Assembly (NCBI RefSeq): GCF_900116375.1
Contig: NZ_UETB01000010.1
Span: 62,001-126,000 of the forward strand
Direction: 5' to 3'
DNA: 64,000 nucleotides
From: Georgenia satyanarayanai
Lineage (GTDB): Bacteria > Actinomycetota > Actinomycetes > Actinomycetales > Actinomycetaceae
Positions 24,681-32,637 of this stretch are shown in pieces. The position numbers were made by a program, and so were the translations under genes. A model generated the notes under the pieces. That model searched no databases. It had not been told where the DNA came from and was given only the letters and a program-made list of their open reading frames with translations. Position 1 is the stretch's first letter; each line of letters begins with the position of its first letter.

Positions 24681-24709
24681 TTTCTAGCAGCGAGGAAAAA
24701 GTGTGTCAA
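24681..24709 (-). promoter_or_regulatory. Promoter of the RiPP operon
   Basis: Minus-strand TTGACA (24709-24704), a 17-nt spacer and TAGAAA (24686-24681). A perfect -35 is rare in this GC-rich DNA. It would give a leader of about 70 nt before the GTG at 24604. The rest of the gap, 24710-24986, is locally AT-richer and I see no gene in it; GACGATTTCC occurs twice (near 24891 and 24977). Confidence 0.7.
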
Positions 24710-24986
24710 CGACCACACCGTCGGCGTTCCGGCGGCCGCCGTGCCCCGCACCGGGCGGTCCTTCTTCCGGACGAGGAGTGGCCCGGAAGTGCGGAATACA
24801 GCGGATTTCCGCGCGTCGCCCGGCATCAGCCATCCAAGCCCTCCGCGCGGGACACACGTGTCGACAGAATGTCAACGCCACCTTCGCAGGAGACGATTTC
24901 CGCCGTTCGCACGAGGAAGTTTCGCCGCGCCGGCAATCCCGCGGACGCGACATTTCAACCAGCCGCGGAATCGTCTGACGATTTCC

Positions 24987-25427
24987 TCAGGCGGGCGGCA
25001 GACGCCGCTGGTCGCCGTCCTGCTCGACGAGCGCGGTGAAGATCTGCGCGAAGAGCTCCTCGACGCGGGCCTCGATGGCGGCGGCGTCGGTGGTCTGGCC
25101 CTTGCGGTCGTGCAGTGCCATGAGCTCGATCGCGCCGTCGAGCTTGTCGGCCTGGGCGAGCCACCCCTCGGCGCGGGTGACCTCCTCGGGCGTGGATGCG
25201 CCGGCGAGGGCGCGCTGGGCCTGCCCGCGCAGCACGTTGACGGACCGGCGCAGCCCCTCCGGGCGGGAGCGGGCGGCGCGCGCCTTGGTGAGACCGTCGA
25301 TCACCTTCTGCACCTGCCTGGCGGCCTCGGGGTTCTCACGCAGCATCGCGGCCCCCTTCTTCACCAGCGGGTAGACCACCGGCCCGAACTTCGCCGCGGC
25401 CTTGACGATCGCCGTCACCTTGCCCAT
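24987..25427 (-). CDS. Conserved hypothetical protein
   Basis: 146 residues, mostly helical and rich in Lys/Arg/Ala. It starts MGKVTAIVKAAAKFGPVVYP, continues with PEAARQVQKVIDGLTKARA, and ends EELFAQIFTALVEQDGDQRR. No signal peptide or metal motif. I recall similar actinobacterial proteins under a DUF name but cannot confirm it. ATG 25427 has a GGAG-type site upstream. It is divergent from trmL and lies upstream of the RiPP operon on the same strand, separated from it by 340 bp. Confidence 0.7.
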   Translation of the reverse strand: MGKVTAIVKAAAKFGPVVYPLVKKGAAMLRENPEAARQVQKVIDGLTKARAARSRPEGLRRSVNVLRGQAQRALAGASTPEEVTRAEGWLAQADKLDGAIELMALHDRKGQTTDAAAIEARVEELFAQIFTALVEQDGDQRRLPPA

Positions 25428-25503
25428 ATGTCCTGCTCCTTCCGTCTGTGCCGAGGTTATGTCCTCCGCCCGGGCCCCCGCGCGCCGGTGGGAGGATGTC
25501 CCG

Positions 25504-25965
25504 GTGTTCCATGTCATCTTCCACGAGCCGAAGATCCCGCCGAACACCGGCAACGCCATCCGGATGGTCGCGTGCACCGGGGCGACGCTCCACCTCGTCG
25601 AGCCGCTCGGCTACGAGCTGAGCGACGCGCACCTGCGCCGGGCGGGCCTGGACTACCACGACCTCGCGCGCGTGGTCGTCCACCCGGACGTCGACGCCGC
25701 CCTGGCGGCCGTCGCACCTGGCCGCGTGTACGCCTTCACGGGGCACGCGACCACGGGTTTCGCCGAGATCCGCTACGCGCCCGGTGACGCGCTCCTCTTC
25801 GGGACCGAGACGACCGGCCTGCCCGCCGACCTGCTCGCCGACCCGCGTGTCACCGGGCGGGTGCGCATCCCGATGGTGCCCGGCGTGCGGTCGATGAACC
25901 TGTCGAACTCCGCCGCCATCGGTGTCTACGAGGCCTGGCGCCAGCAGGGGTACGCCGGAGCGTGA
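25504..25965 (+). CDS. trmL: tRNA (cytidine/uridine-34 2'-O)-methyltransferase TrmL
   Basis: 153 residues of the SPOUT knot family. TrmL methylates the wobble ribose of leucine tRNAs using SAM. Signatures: HEPKIPPNTGNAIRMVACTG at the start, LHLVEPLGY, LLFGTETTGLP and the knot loop IPMVPGVRSMNLSNSAAIG with the conserved N-L-S-x-S. Length is exact for the family. GTG 25504 has GGGAGG about 8 nt upstream. It stands alone between divergent and unrelated genes. Confidence 0.9.
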   Translation: MFHVIFHEPKIPPNTGNAIRMVACTGATLHLVEPLGYELSDAHLRRAGLDYHDLARVVVHPDVDAALAAVAPGRVYAFTGHATTGFAEIRYAPGDALLFGTETTGLPADLLADPRVTGRVRIPMVPGVRSMNLSNSAAIGVYEAWRQQGYAGA

Positions 25966-26053
25966 GCAAGCGTTGCCCACGGCGGAACGCGTGTGGTCTG
26001 ATGCACACGCCCGAGCGCGGAGCGCTCACGCCACCGACGGAGGACGCCCGACG

Positions 26054-26587
26054 ATGACCGCGACCAGCACCGACGACGCCCAGACCCCCTCGGCCGCGCT
26101 GCGGGCTCGTCAGCGACCGCTCAAGGACGCCTACAAGGAGGACCCGACCGGGGCGCTCGTCACGAGCACCGCGACGGCGCGGGTGGACCAGGGCGCGCTG
26201 ACGGCGACCGTGCCGACGTGGGCCGGAGACGTCGTCGCCGGTCTCCACCCCGCCACCGGCGGTGACGGCAGCCAGGCCTGCTCGGCGGACATCGTCCTCC
26301 AGGCGCTCGTCGCCTGCGCCGGCGTCACGCTCTCCTCCGTCGCGACGGCGATGGGCATCGAGCTGCGCTCGGCGAGCGTCACCGCCAACGGCACCTGGGA
26401 CGCCCGCGGCACCCTCGGGGTGGACCGCGAGGCGCCCGTGGGCCTGTCCTCGGTCGAGGTGCTCGTGGACGTCGACACGGACGCAGACGACGACACCGTC
26501 GCCAAGCTGCTCGAGCTCACCGAGCGCTACTGCGTCGTCGCGCGCACGCTCACCGCTCCCCCGCCGGTCACCGTCCGCCGCGCCTGA
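26054..26587 (+). CDS. OsmC family protein
   Basis: 177 residues. OsmC/Ohr-type proteins reduce organic hydroperoxides with a cysteine pair. ALVACAGVTLSSVATAMG holds the first cysteine and TERYCVVARTLTAPPPV the second, in the family positions; SASVTANGTWDARGTLG is the central strand. No signal peptide. It converges on the HxlR-type regulator with only 8 nt between the stops. Which peroxide it handles is unknown. Confidence 0.85.
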   Translation: MTATSTDDAQTPSAALRARQRPLKDAYKEDPTGALVTSTATARVDQGALTATVPTWAGDVVAGLHPATGGDGSQACSADIVLQALVACAGVTLSSVATAMGIELRSASVTANGTWDARGTLGVDREAPVGLSSVEVLVDVDTDADDDTVAKLLELTERYCVVARTLTAPPPVTVRRA

Positions 26588-26595
26588 CGGCGGCG

Positions 26596-26958
26596 CTACT
26601 CGAGGTCGAAGCGGTCGCGCGCCGCCTCGACCTCCGCCGCGTGCGCGGCCGACCACGCGAGCAGCGCGTCGACCGGCTCCCGCACGGTCTTGCCCAGGGG
26701 CGTCATCGCGTACTCGACGGCGACGGGCCGGGTGGCCAGCACCGTGCGGCTGACGAGCCCGTTGCGCTCGAGGCGGCGCAGCGTGGCGGTGAGCGACTTC
26801 TGGGTCACTCCCGGGACGGCCCGCCGGAGGTCGTTGAAGCGGCAGGGACCCTCGCACAGCTCGCTGAGCACGTGGAGGCTCCAGCGGTCGAGCACCTGCC
26901 CGACGAGCTCCCGGTGGGAGGCGCTGACCTGCGCGGACAGTGACGCGGTATCGCTCAT
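26596..26958 (-). CDS. HxlR-family winged-helix regulator
   Basis: 120 residues. LDRWSLHVLSELCEGPCRFNDLRRAVPGVTQKSLT is the HxlR signature, with the recognition helix in GVTQKSLTATLRRLERNGL and the wing in VAVEYAMTPLGKTV. Some family members sense electrophiles or redox through an N-terminal cysteine; the only cysteine here is in CEGPC. It is divergent from the RidA gene across 81 bp that contain a palindrome (26999-27017), a likely operator. Confidence 0.88.
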   Translation of the reverse strand: MSDTASLSAQVSASHRELVGQVLDRWSLHVLSELCEGPCRFNDLRRAVPGVTQKSLTATLRRLERNGLVSRTVLATRPVAVEYAMTPLGKTVREPVDALLAWSAAHAAEVEAARDRFDLE

Positions 26959-26998
26959 GACACCTGGTTCCGTTGACGTGCTCGCCGTGCGGTCGGTA

Positions 26999-27017
26999 GG
27001 AAGGGGTCCCCCCTTCC
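26999..27017. promoter_or_regulatory. Palindrome between HxlR and RidA genes
   Basis: GGAAGGGG-TCC-CCCCTTCC, an 8-bp perfect inverted repeat. It lies in the shared upstream region and could be the operator for the HxlR protein, or a 5-prime UTR stem of the RidA gene. TTGACG at 26973 with TAGGAA at 26997 is a possible promoter. Confidence 0.4.
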
Positions 27018-27039
27018 GGCACACCCTAGAGGAGACCCC

Positions 27040-27444
27040 ATGACCGTCCACCGCCTCAGCCCCGCCGGACTCGCCCCCGACACCCCGTACCACCACGTCG
27101 CCGTCGCCACCGGCACCCGCCACGTCCACGTCGCCGGCCAGGTCGGTCAGGACGCCGAGGGTGTCCTCGCCGAGGGCCTCGCCGGCCAGGTGGCCCAGGC
27201 CCTGCGGAACGTCGCCGTCGGGCTGCGCGCCGGCGGGGCGACCTTCGACGACGTCGTGCGGCTCACGGTGTACGTCACCGACTGGGAGGTGGAGCGCATC
27301 GCGGACTTCATGGCGGGCGTGCAGGCGGTGGCCGAGGAGGTCGGCCTGTCGCTGCCGATGCCCGCGGCCTCGCTCATCGGCGTGAGCGCGCTGTACACCC
27401 CCGAGATCCTCGTCGAGATCGAGGCGACCGCCGTCGTCGACTGA
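27040..27444 (+). CDS. RidA/YjgF family protein
   Basis: 134 residues. RidA proteins hydrolyse reactive enamine/imine intermediates released by PLP enzymes. GTRHVHVAGQVGQDAEG, ALRNVAVGLRAGGATFDDVV and VYVTDW are family blocks. ASLIGVSALYTPEILVEIEATAVV closes the domain, although the usual arginine of the active site appears replaced by Ile/Gly in this block, so it may be a divergent subfamily. ATG 27040 has GAGGAGA upstream. It is divergent from the HxlR regulator. Confidence 0.88.
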   Translation: MTVHRLSPAGLAPDTPYHHVAVATGTRHVHVAGQVGQDAEGVLAEGLAGQVAQALRNVAVGLRAGGATFDDVVRLTVYVTDWEVERIADFMAGVQAVAEEVGLSLPMPAASLIGVSALYTPEILVEIEATAVVD

Positions 27445-27450
27445 CGTCAC

Positions 27451-27918
27451 TCAGCCGGTGATGTCGATCCAGGCGAAGGGGTGCTGCGCGCACTGCATCG
27501 TCGGGTCGGTCTCGCAGATCGTCTCGGCGCCGGTGAGGTCGACGGACACCTCGGCCCCGCCGGGCGGGACCTCGTCCGGGAGGCGGAGCGTGCCAGTCGC
27601 CTCACCGGCGCCGTCGGGCTGCAGCACGCCCAGGGTCTCCGTGTAGCGCCCCTCGGCCGAGTCCCAGGCCGTCCGCTCGGACGTCAGCCGGATCTCGTAC
27701 CGGGCGCCGTCCGGCAGGTTCTGCTCGCAGCCGTCGGCATCGACGAATGCGCTCACCTCGACGCGCAGCTCGCTCCCGGGCTTCGGGGCCGCAGGGGCGA
27801 CGACGGGATCGGCCGGTCCGCAGTACGCGGTCCTGGGCCCTGCGTCGACGCAGCCGGCCATGAGCACCACGGTGAGGAGCGTCGCGGCCAGCGTCGGCCG
27901 ACTCCGGCGGGTGAGCAC
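27451..27918 (-). CDS. Putative lipoprotein
   Basis: 155 residues. The N-terminus VLTRRSRPTLAATLLTVVLM followed by AGC is a lipobox, so it is lipid-anchored outside the membrane. The rest is beta-rich, with cysteines in CGPADP, DGCEQNLPDG, ICETDP and QCAQHPF that may pair. No known domain. The GTG at 27918 puts the signal peptide at the start; GGGAGC is directly upstream. It converges with RidA, 6 nt between stops. Confidence 0.75.
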   Translation of the reverse strand: MLTRRSRPTLAATLLTVVLMAGCVDAGPRTAYCGPADPVVAPAAPKPGSELRVEVSAFVDADGCEQNLPDGARYEIRLTSERTAWDSAEGRYTETLGVLQPDGAGEATGTLRLPDEVPPGGAEVSVDLTGAETICETDPTMQCAQHPFAWIDITG

Positions 27919-27964
27919 GCTCCCACGGTAGCGGCCCGCTCGGGCGCCCGTGCGCCGTCGTCGG

Positions 27965-28786
27965 CTACCTGGTCGCGTAGAAGACGACGGCGGCCGAGGC
28001 GGCGACGTTGAGGGAGTCCACGCCGGCGGCCATGGGGATGCGGACGACGCGGTCGGCCATCGCCAGGACCCGCGGTGCCAGTCCGTGGCCCTCGGGACCG
28101 AAGACGAAGGCCGAGCGCTCGTGCCCCTCGGCGACGTACTCGTCGAGGCTGATCGAGTCGTCACTCAGCGCCAGGGCAGCCACCGTGTAGCCGAGGCGCT
28201 GCGCCTCCTCGATCGCCCCCGGCCAGGTCTCCAGCCGGGTCCACGGCACCTGGAAGACGGTGCCCATGGAGACCCGGACGGAGCGGCGGTAGAGCGGGTC
28301 GGCGGAGGTGGGCGTCATGAGGACGGCGTCCACTCCGAGGGCCGCGGCGCTGCGGAAGGCGGCGCCGAGGTTGGTGTGGTCGACCATGCCGTCGAAGATC
28401 GCCACGCGGCGTGCACCGGCCACGACCTCCTCCACCGGACGCAGCGGCGGGCGGTGCATGGCCGCCAGCGCGCCGCGGTGCAGGTGGAAGCCGGTGATCG
28501 CCTCGAGCACCGGCTCCTCGGCGACGAAGACGGGCACGTCCGGCCCGCCGTCGTCGGCGCCGCAGGCCCGGGTGATGACGGGTGCCATGGTGTCCAGCCA
28601 CTTCTCGGCCATGAGGAAGGAGCGGGGGCGGTGGCCCGCGTCGATCGCCCGGGTGATGACGTTGGTGCTCTCGGCCATGAACAGGCCGCGCTCGGTCTCC
28701 AGGCGACGCCGCAAAGCGAGGTCGGTGAGGCCGGTGTAGTCGAGGAGGCGGTCGTCGGCGGGGTCGGTGATGCGGATGAGCGGCAC
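27965..28786 (-). CDS. TrmH/SpoU-family RNA 2'-O-methyltransferase
   Basis: 273 residues. An N-terminal substrate-binding domain (ERGLFMAESTNVITRAIDAG) is followed by the SPOUT domain: VDHTNLGAAFRSAAALGVDAVLM (motif 1 with N and R), AFVFGPEGHGL (motif 2) and IPMAAGVDSLNVAASAAVVF (motif 3, knot). It methylates a ribose in rRNA or tRNA; the exact site cannot be told. It is followed on the same strand, upstream, by the ABC exporter pair with a 51-nt gap. Confidence 0.9.
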   Translation of the reverse strand: MPLIRITDPADDRLLDYTGLTDLALRRRLETERGLFMAESTNVITRAIDAGHRPRSFLMAEKWLDTMAPVITRACGADDGGPDVPVFVAEEPVLEAITGFHLHRGALAAMHRPPLRPVEEVVAGARRVAIFDGMVDHTNLGAAFRSAAALGVDAVLMTPTSADPLYRRSVRVSMGTVFQVPWTRLETWPGAIEEAQRLGYTVAALALSDDSISLDEYVAEGHERSAFVFGPEGHGLAPRVLAMADRVVRIPMAAGVDSLNVAASAAVVFYATR

Positions 28787-28837
28787 CGGACCATTCTGCC
28801 GTGCGGGATCCGGCTGTCGGCCCCGAGAGGGCTGCTG

Positions 28838-30766
28838 CTACTCCTCGGCGAGGACGGGGGCGGCGAACTGGCTGCGGTAGAGGCGGGCGTAGGCGCCGTC
28901 GGCCTCGAGGAGCTCGTCGTGGGTGCCCTGCTCGACGATGTCACCGTGCTCCATGACGAGGATGACGTCCGCGTCCCGGATCGTGCTCAGCCGGTGGGCG
29001 ATGACAAAGGACGTGCGGCCGCTGCGCAGCCGGGTCATCGCCTGCTGGACGAGCATCTCGGTGCGCGTGTCGACCGAGCTGGTGGCCTCGTCGAGGATGA
29101 GGAGCTGGGGCTCGGCGAGGAAGGCGCGCGCGATCGTGATGAGCTGCTTCTCACCGGCGGAGACGCCGCCGCCCTCCTCGTCGATGACGGTGTCGTAGCC
29201 GTCCGGCAGGCTCTGGACGAAGCGGTCCACGCTCGCTGCCTCGGCCGCCCGGTGCACGTCCTCCTCGGTGGCGCCGTCGCGGCCGAAGGCGATGTTCTCC
29301 GCGATCGTCCCCTCGAAGAGCCAGGTGTCCTGCAGGACCATGCCGATCGGCTCGCGCAGGTCCTGGCGCGTCATGTCGCGGGTGTCGACGCCGTCGATGA
29401 GGATGCGCCCGGAGTCGATCTCGTAGAAGCGCATGAGGAGGTTGACCAGGGTGGTCTTGCCCGCCCCGGTGGGGCCGACGACGGCCACCGTCTGCCCGGG
29501 CCGCGCGTCGAGGTCGAGGCGGGTGATGAGCGGGCGCGCGGGGTCGTAGCTGAAGGCGACGTCCTCCAGGCGCACCGCACCGCGGACCTGCGCCGGCCGC
29601 TGCCCGGGCACCGGGTCGGCCGACTGCTCCGGGGCGTCCATGATGTCGAAGATCCGCTCCGCGGACGCCACCCCGGACTGGACGAGGTTGGCCATCGAGG
29701 CGAGCTGGGCCAGCGGCTGGGTGAACTGCCGGGAGTACTGGATGAAGGCCTGGACCGAGCCGAGGCTGAGGTCGCCGGAGGCCACCCGCAGGCCGCCGAC
29801 GACGGCGACGAGCACGTAGTTGAGGTTCCCGACGAAGCCCATCATCGGCATGATCGTCCCGGAGATGAACTGGGAGCGGAAGGTCGCCCGGAAGAGCCGC
29901 TCGTTGTCCTCGTCGAAGCCCTCGCGCACGGAGTCCTGGGCGTTGAAGGCGGTGACGAGCTCGTGCCCGGTGAAGGCCTCCTCGACCTTGCCGCCGAGGT
30001 CCCCGGTGGACGTCCACTGGGCCACGAAGTGCGGCTGGGCCCGCTTGGCGATGGTGGCCGTCGCCCACGCGGACACCGGCACGGTGACGAGGGCGATGAG
30101 CGCGAGCTGCCAGGACAGCACGAACATCATGACGAGCACCCCGACGACCGTGACGATCGAGGTGACCACCTGCGAGAGCGTCTGCTGGAGTGTCTGGGAG
30201 ACGTTGTCGATGTCGTTGGTGACCCGGGACAGGACGTCGCCGCGTGCGCGGGAGTCGAGCTCGCGCAGCGGCAGGCGGTCGATCTTGGCCTGGACGTCGC
30301 GGCGCAGCTGGAAGGCGGTGCGCTGGACGATGCCGGCGAGCATCCGCCCCTGCACCCAGAGGAACAGGGCCGAGCCGACGTAGACGGCGAGCACGAGCAG
30401 CGCCATCCGGCCGAGCGCACCGAAGTCGATGCCCTGCCCGGGCACGACGTTCTCCATGCCGCTGACCATCTGCGCGACCTGGTCCTCACCGGCTGCGCGC
30501 AGGTTCGCGACGGCCTGCTCGAGGCTCGCGCCCTCCGGGAGCATCCGGCCGACCACACCGTTGAAGACGATGTCGGTGGCGCGCCCGAGGAGCGTGGGGC
30601 CGAGCACCTGCAGCCCCACCGCGACGACGGCGAGGACGAGGACGGCGACCAGGCGGACCCGCTCGGGTGCCATCGCACGCAGCAGGCGCCGCAGCGAGGC
30701 GCCGAAGTTGGCCGACTTCTCGCCGGGAGGGACCCCGGCGCCGGGGCCCGGACGGTGGTGGCTCAT
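28838..30766 (-). CDS. ABC exporter, fused membrane-ATPase subunit (second of a pair)
   Basis: 642 residues. Six membrane helices in the first 340 residues, then a nucleotide-binding domain: Walker A VVGPTGAGKTTLVNLL, signature VSAGEKQLITIARA (slightly unusual for LSGGQ), Walker B LLILDEATSSVDTRTE and the H-loop IAHRLST. The first 30 residues are a Pro/Gly-rich cytosolic tail. With the partner gene upstream (4-bp ATGA overlap at 30766) it should form a heterodimeric exporter of the multidrug type. Confidence 0.9.
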   Translation of the reverse strand: MSHHRPGPGAGVPPGEKSANFGASLRRLLRAMAPERVRLVAVLVLAVVAVGLQVLGPTLLGRATDIVFNGVVGRMLPEGASLEQAVANLRAAGEDQVAQMVSGMENVVPGQGIDFGALGRMALLVLAVYVGSALFLWVQGRMLAGIVQRTAFQLRRDVQAKIDRLPLRELDSRARGDVLSRVTNDIDNVSQTLQQTLSQVVTSIVTVVGVLVMMFVLSWQLALIALVTVPVSAWATATIAKRAQPHFVAQWTSTGDLGGKVEEAFTGHELVTAFNAQDSVREGFDEDNERLFRATFRSQFISGTIMPMMGFVGNLNYVLVAVVGGLRVASGDLSLGSVQAFIQYSRQFTQPLAQLASMANLVQSGVASAERIFDIMDAPEQSADPVPGQRPAQVRGAVRLEDVAFSYDPARPLITRLDLDARPGQTVAVVGPTGAGKTTLVNLLMRFYEIDSGRILIDGVDTRDMTRQDLREPIGMVLQDTWLFEGTIAENIAFGRDGATEEDVHRAAEAASVDRFVQSLPDGYDTVIDEEGGGVSAGEKQLITIARAFLAEPQLLILDEATSSVDTRTEMLVQQAMTRLRSGRTSFVIAHRLSTIRDADVILVMEHGDIVEQGTHDELLEADGAYARLYRSQFAAPVLAEE

Positions 30767-32490
30767 GCGGCCTCCTGCGCGCTCAGCTGGGACAGCACGA
30801 TCTCCTGGTAGGTGGGGTTGTCCTCCATGAGGCCGGCATGGGTGCCGCGGCCCACCACCCGGCCGTCGTCGAGGACGACGATCTCGTCGGCGTCGCGGAT
30901 GGTGGCCACCCGCTGGGCGACGATGAGGACCGCGGCTCCCGCGGTGGCCACCGGCAGCCCGGCGCGCAGGCGGGCGTCGGTGGCGTAGTCGAGGGCGGAG
31001 AAGGAGTCGTCGAAGACGTAGAGGTCGGCCGGCTTGAGGAGCGCGCGGGCGATGGCCAGGCGCTGGCGCTGCCCGCCGGAGAAGTTCGACCCGCCCTGCT
31101 CCACGCGGGCGTCCAGACCCAGCCCCGTGACGAACTCGCTCGCCTGGGCGGCCTCCAGCGCCGCCCACAGCTCCTCGTCGGTGGCCCCGGGGCGGGCGAA
31201 GCGCAGGGTGGAGGCGATGGTGCCGGAGAAGAGGTAGGCGCGCTGCGGGACGACGGACACCCGCGCCCGCAGCTCGGCGGGCTCGAGCTCGCGCACGTCC
31301 ACTCCCCCGGCCCGCACGACGCCGCCGGTGGCGTCGACGAGTCGCGGCAGCAGGTTGACGAGCGTGGACTTCCCGGAGCCGGTGGAGCCGATGATCGCCG
31401 TCGTGCATCCCGGCTCCAGGCGCAGGGAGACGTCGTGGAGGACGGGGGTGGCAGCGCCCGCGTAGCCGAAGCTCACGCGGTCGAGCTCGATGACCGTGCG
31501 CCCGGCGGGGAGCCGGCGCGGCCGTGCGGGGGCGACGATCGCGGGCTCGGTGCCGAGGACGGCCTCGATGCGGTCGGCGGAGACCGCCGCGCGCGGCACC
31601 ATCATGAACATCATCGAGGCCATGAGCACCGACATGAGGATCTGCATGAGGTAGTTGAGGAAGGCGACGAGCGAGCCCACCTCCATCGCCCCGGAGTCGA
31701 TGCGCCCGGCACCGAACCACACGACCGCCACGGACGAGGCGTTGATGACCACCTGGACCGCGGGGAACATCAGCGCCATGAGGTAGCCGACGCTCAGGCT
31801 CGTGCCCATGAGCTCGCTGTTGGCGCGGGCGAAGCGCTGCCGCTCGCTGGGCTGACGGTTGAAGGCGCGGATGACCCGCACGCCGGAGATCTGCTCGCGC
31901 ATGACGAGGTTGATCCGGTCGATGCGGCCCTGGATGAGCTTGAAGAGCGGTCCCATGCGCAGCGCGATGACGACGATGAGCCCGAGCAGCACCGGGACGA
32001 CGACGAGGAGCAGCGCCGAGAGCCCGACGTCCTGGCGCAGCGCCATCACCACGCCGCCGACCATCATGATCGGCGCCATGACGATGACGGTGAAGGTCAT
32101 GAGGGTGACCATCTGGACCTGCTGGACGTCGTTCGTCGAGCGGGTGATGAGGGAGGGCGCGCCGAAGCGGCCCGCCTCGGCCACCGAGAAGCGCTGGACC
32201 CGGGTGAAGACGGCGCGGCGCAGGTCACGGCCCACGCTCGTCGCGGCGCGCGCGCCGAGGTAGACGGCACTCACCGCGCAGGCGACCTGGACGGCGCTGA
32301 TGAGGAGCATGATCCCGCCCACCCGCAGGATGTAGCCGGTGTCCCCCACGACCACGCCGTTGTCGATGATGTCGGCGTTGAGGCTGGGCAGCGACAGTGC
32401 GGCGAGCGTCTGGACGAACTGGAGCAGCACGACCACCGTGACGTCGCGGCGGTACGGGCGCAGGTGGCGCCGCAGCAGGGTGAGGAGCAT
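30763..32490 (-). CDS. ABC exporter, fused membrane-ATPase subunit (first of a pair)
   Basis: 575 residues. It starts MLLTLLRRHLRPYRRDVTVV, then six helices and a nucleotide-binding domain with IIGSTGSGKSTLVNLLP, FSGGQRQRLAIARALL and LYVFDDSFSALDYATD. The Walker B end is Asp-Ser (DDS) rather than Asp-Glu, so one ATP site is likely degenerate, as is common in heterodimeric exporters. It is coupled to the downstream subunit. Substrate unknown. Confidence 0.9.
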   Translation of the reverse strand: MLLTLLRRHLRPYRRDVTVVVLLQFVQTLAALSLPSLNADIIDNGVVVGDTGYILRVGGIMLLISAVQVACAVSAVYLGARAATSVGRDLRRAVFTRVQRFSVAEAGRFGAPSLITRSTNDVQQVQMVTLMTFTVIVMAPIMMVGGVVMALRQDVGLSALLLVVVPVLLGLIVVIALRMGPLFKLIQGRIDRINLVMREQISGVRVIRAFNRQPSERQRFARANSELMGTSLSVGYLMALMFPAVQVVINASSVAVVWFGAGRIDSGAMEVGSLVAFLNYLMQILMSVLMASMMFMMVPRAAVSADRIEAVLGTEPAIVAPARPRRLPAGRTVIELDRVSFGYAGAATPVLHDVSLRLEPGCTTAIIGSTGSGKSTLVNLLPRLVDATGGVVRAGGVDVRELEPAELRARVSVVPQRAYLFSGTIASTLRFARPGATDEELWAALEAAQASEFVTGLGLDARVEQGGSNFSGGQRQRLAIARALLKPADLYVFDDSFSALDYATDARLRAGLPVATAGAAVLIVAQRVATIRDADEIVVLDDGRVVGRGTHAGLMEDNPTYQEIVLSQLSAQEAA

Positions 32491-32591
32491 GTCAGCCTTT
32501 CGGGTGGCCGCCCGGTGGGTCGGCTCCGAGAAGGGTAAGACGGCCCTCCGACATCCCCCGACCGATTTCGCTCAGGGCGCGCACCGACGAT

Positions 32592-32626
32592 GACGGCGCA
32601 CCACCCGCAAGGGGTGGTGCGCCGTC
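32592..32626 (-). terminator. Terminator-like hairpin near the SPFH stop
   Basis: A perfect 15-bp stem, 32592-32606 with 32612-32626, and a 5-nt loop. It starts 12 nt after the SPFH stop at 32638 on the minus strand and lies ahead of the ABC exporter genes. Confidence 0.8.
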
Positions 32627-32637
32627 GTCGTCGTGGG

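Noticed and set aside
27950-30811. 953-codon plus-strand frame
   Set aside because: Antisense shadow of the TrmH-type and ABC exporter genes; low-complexity translation without domains.
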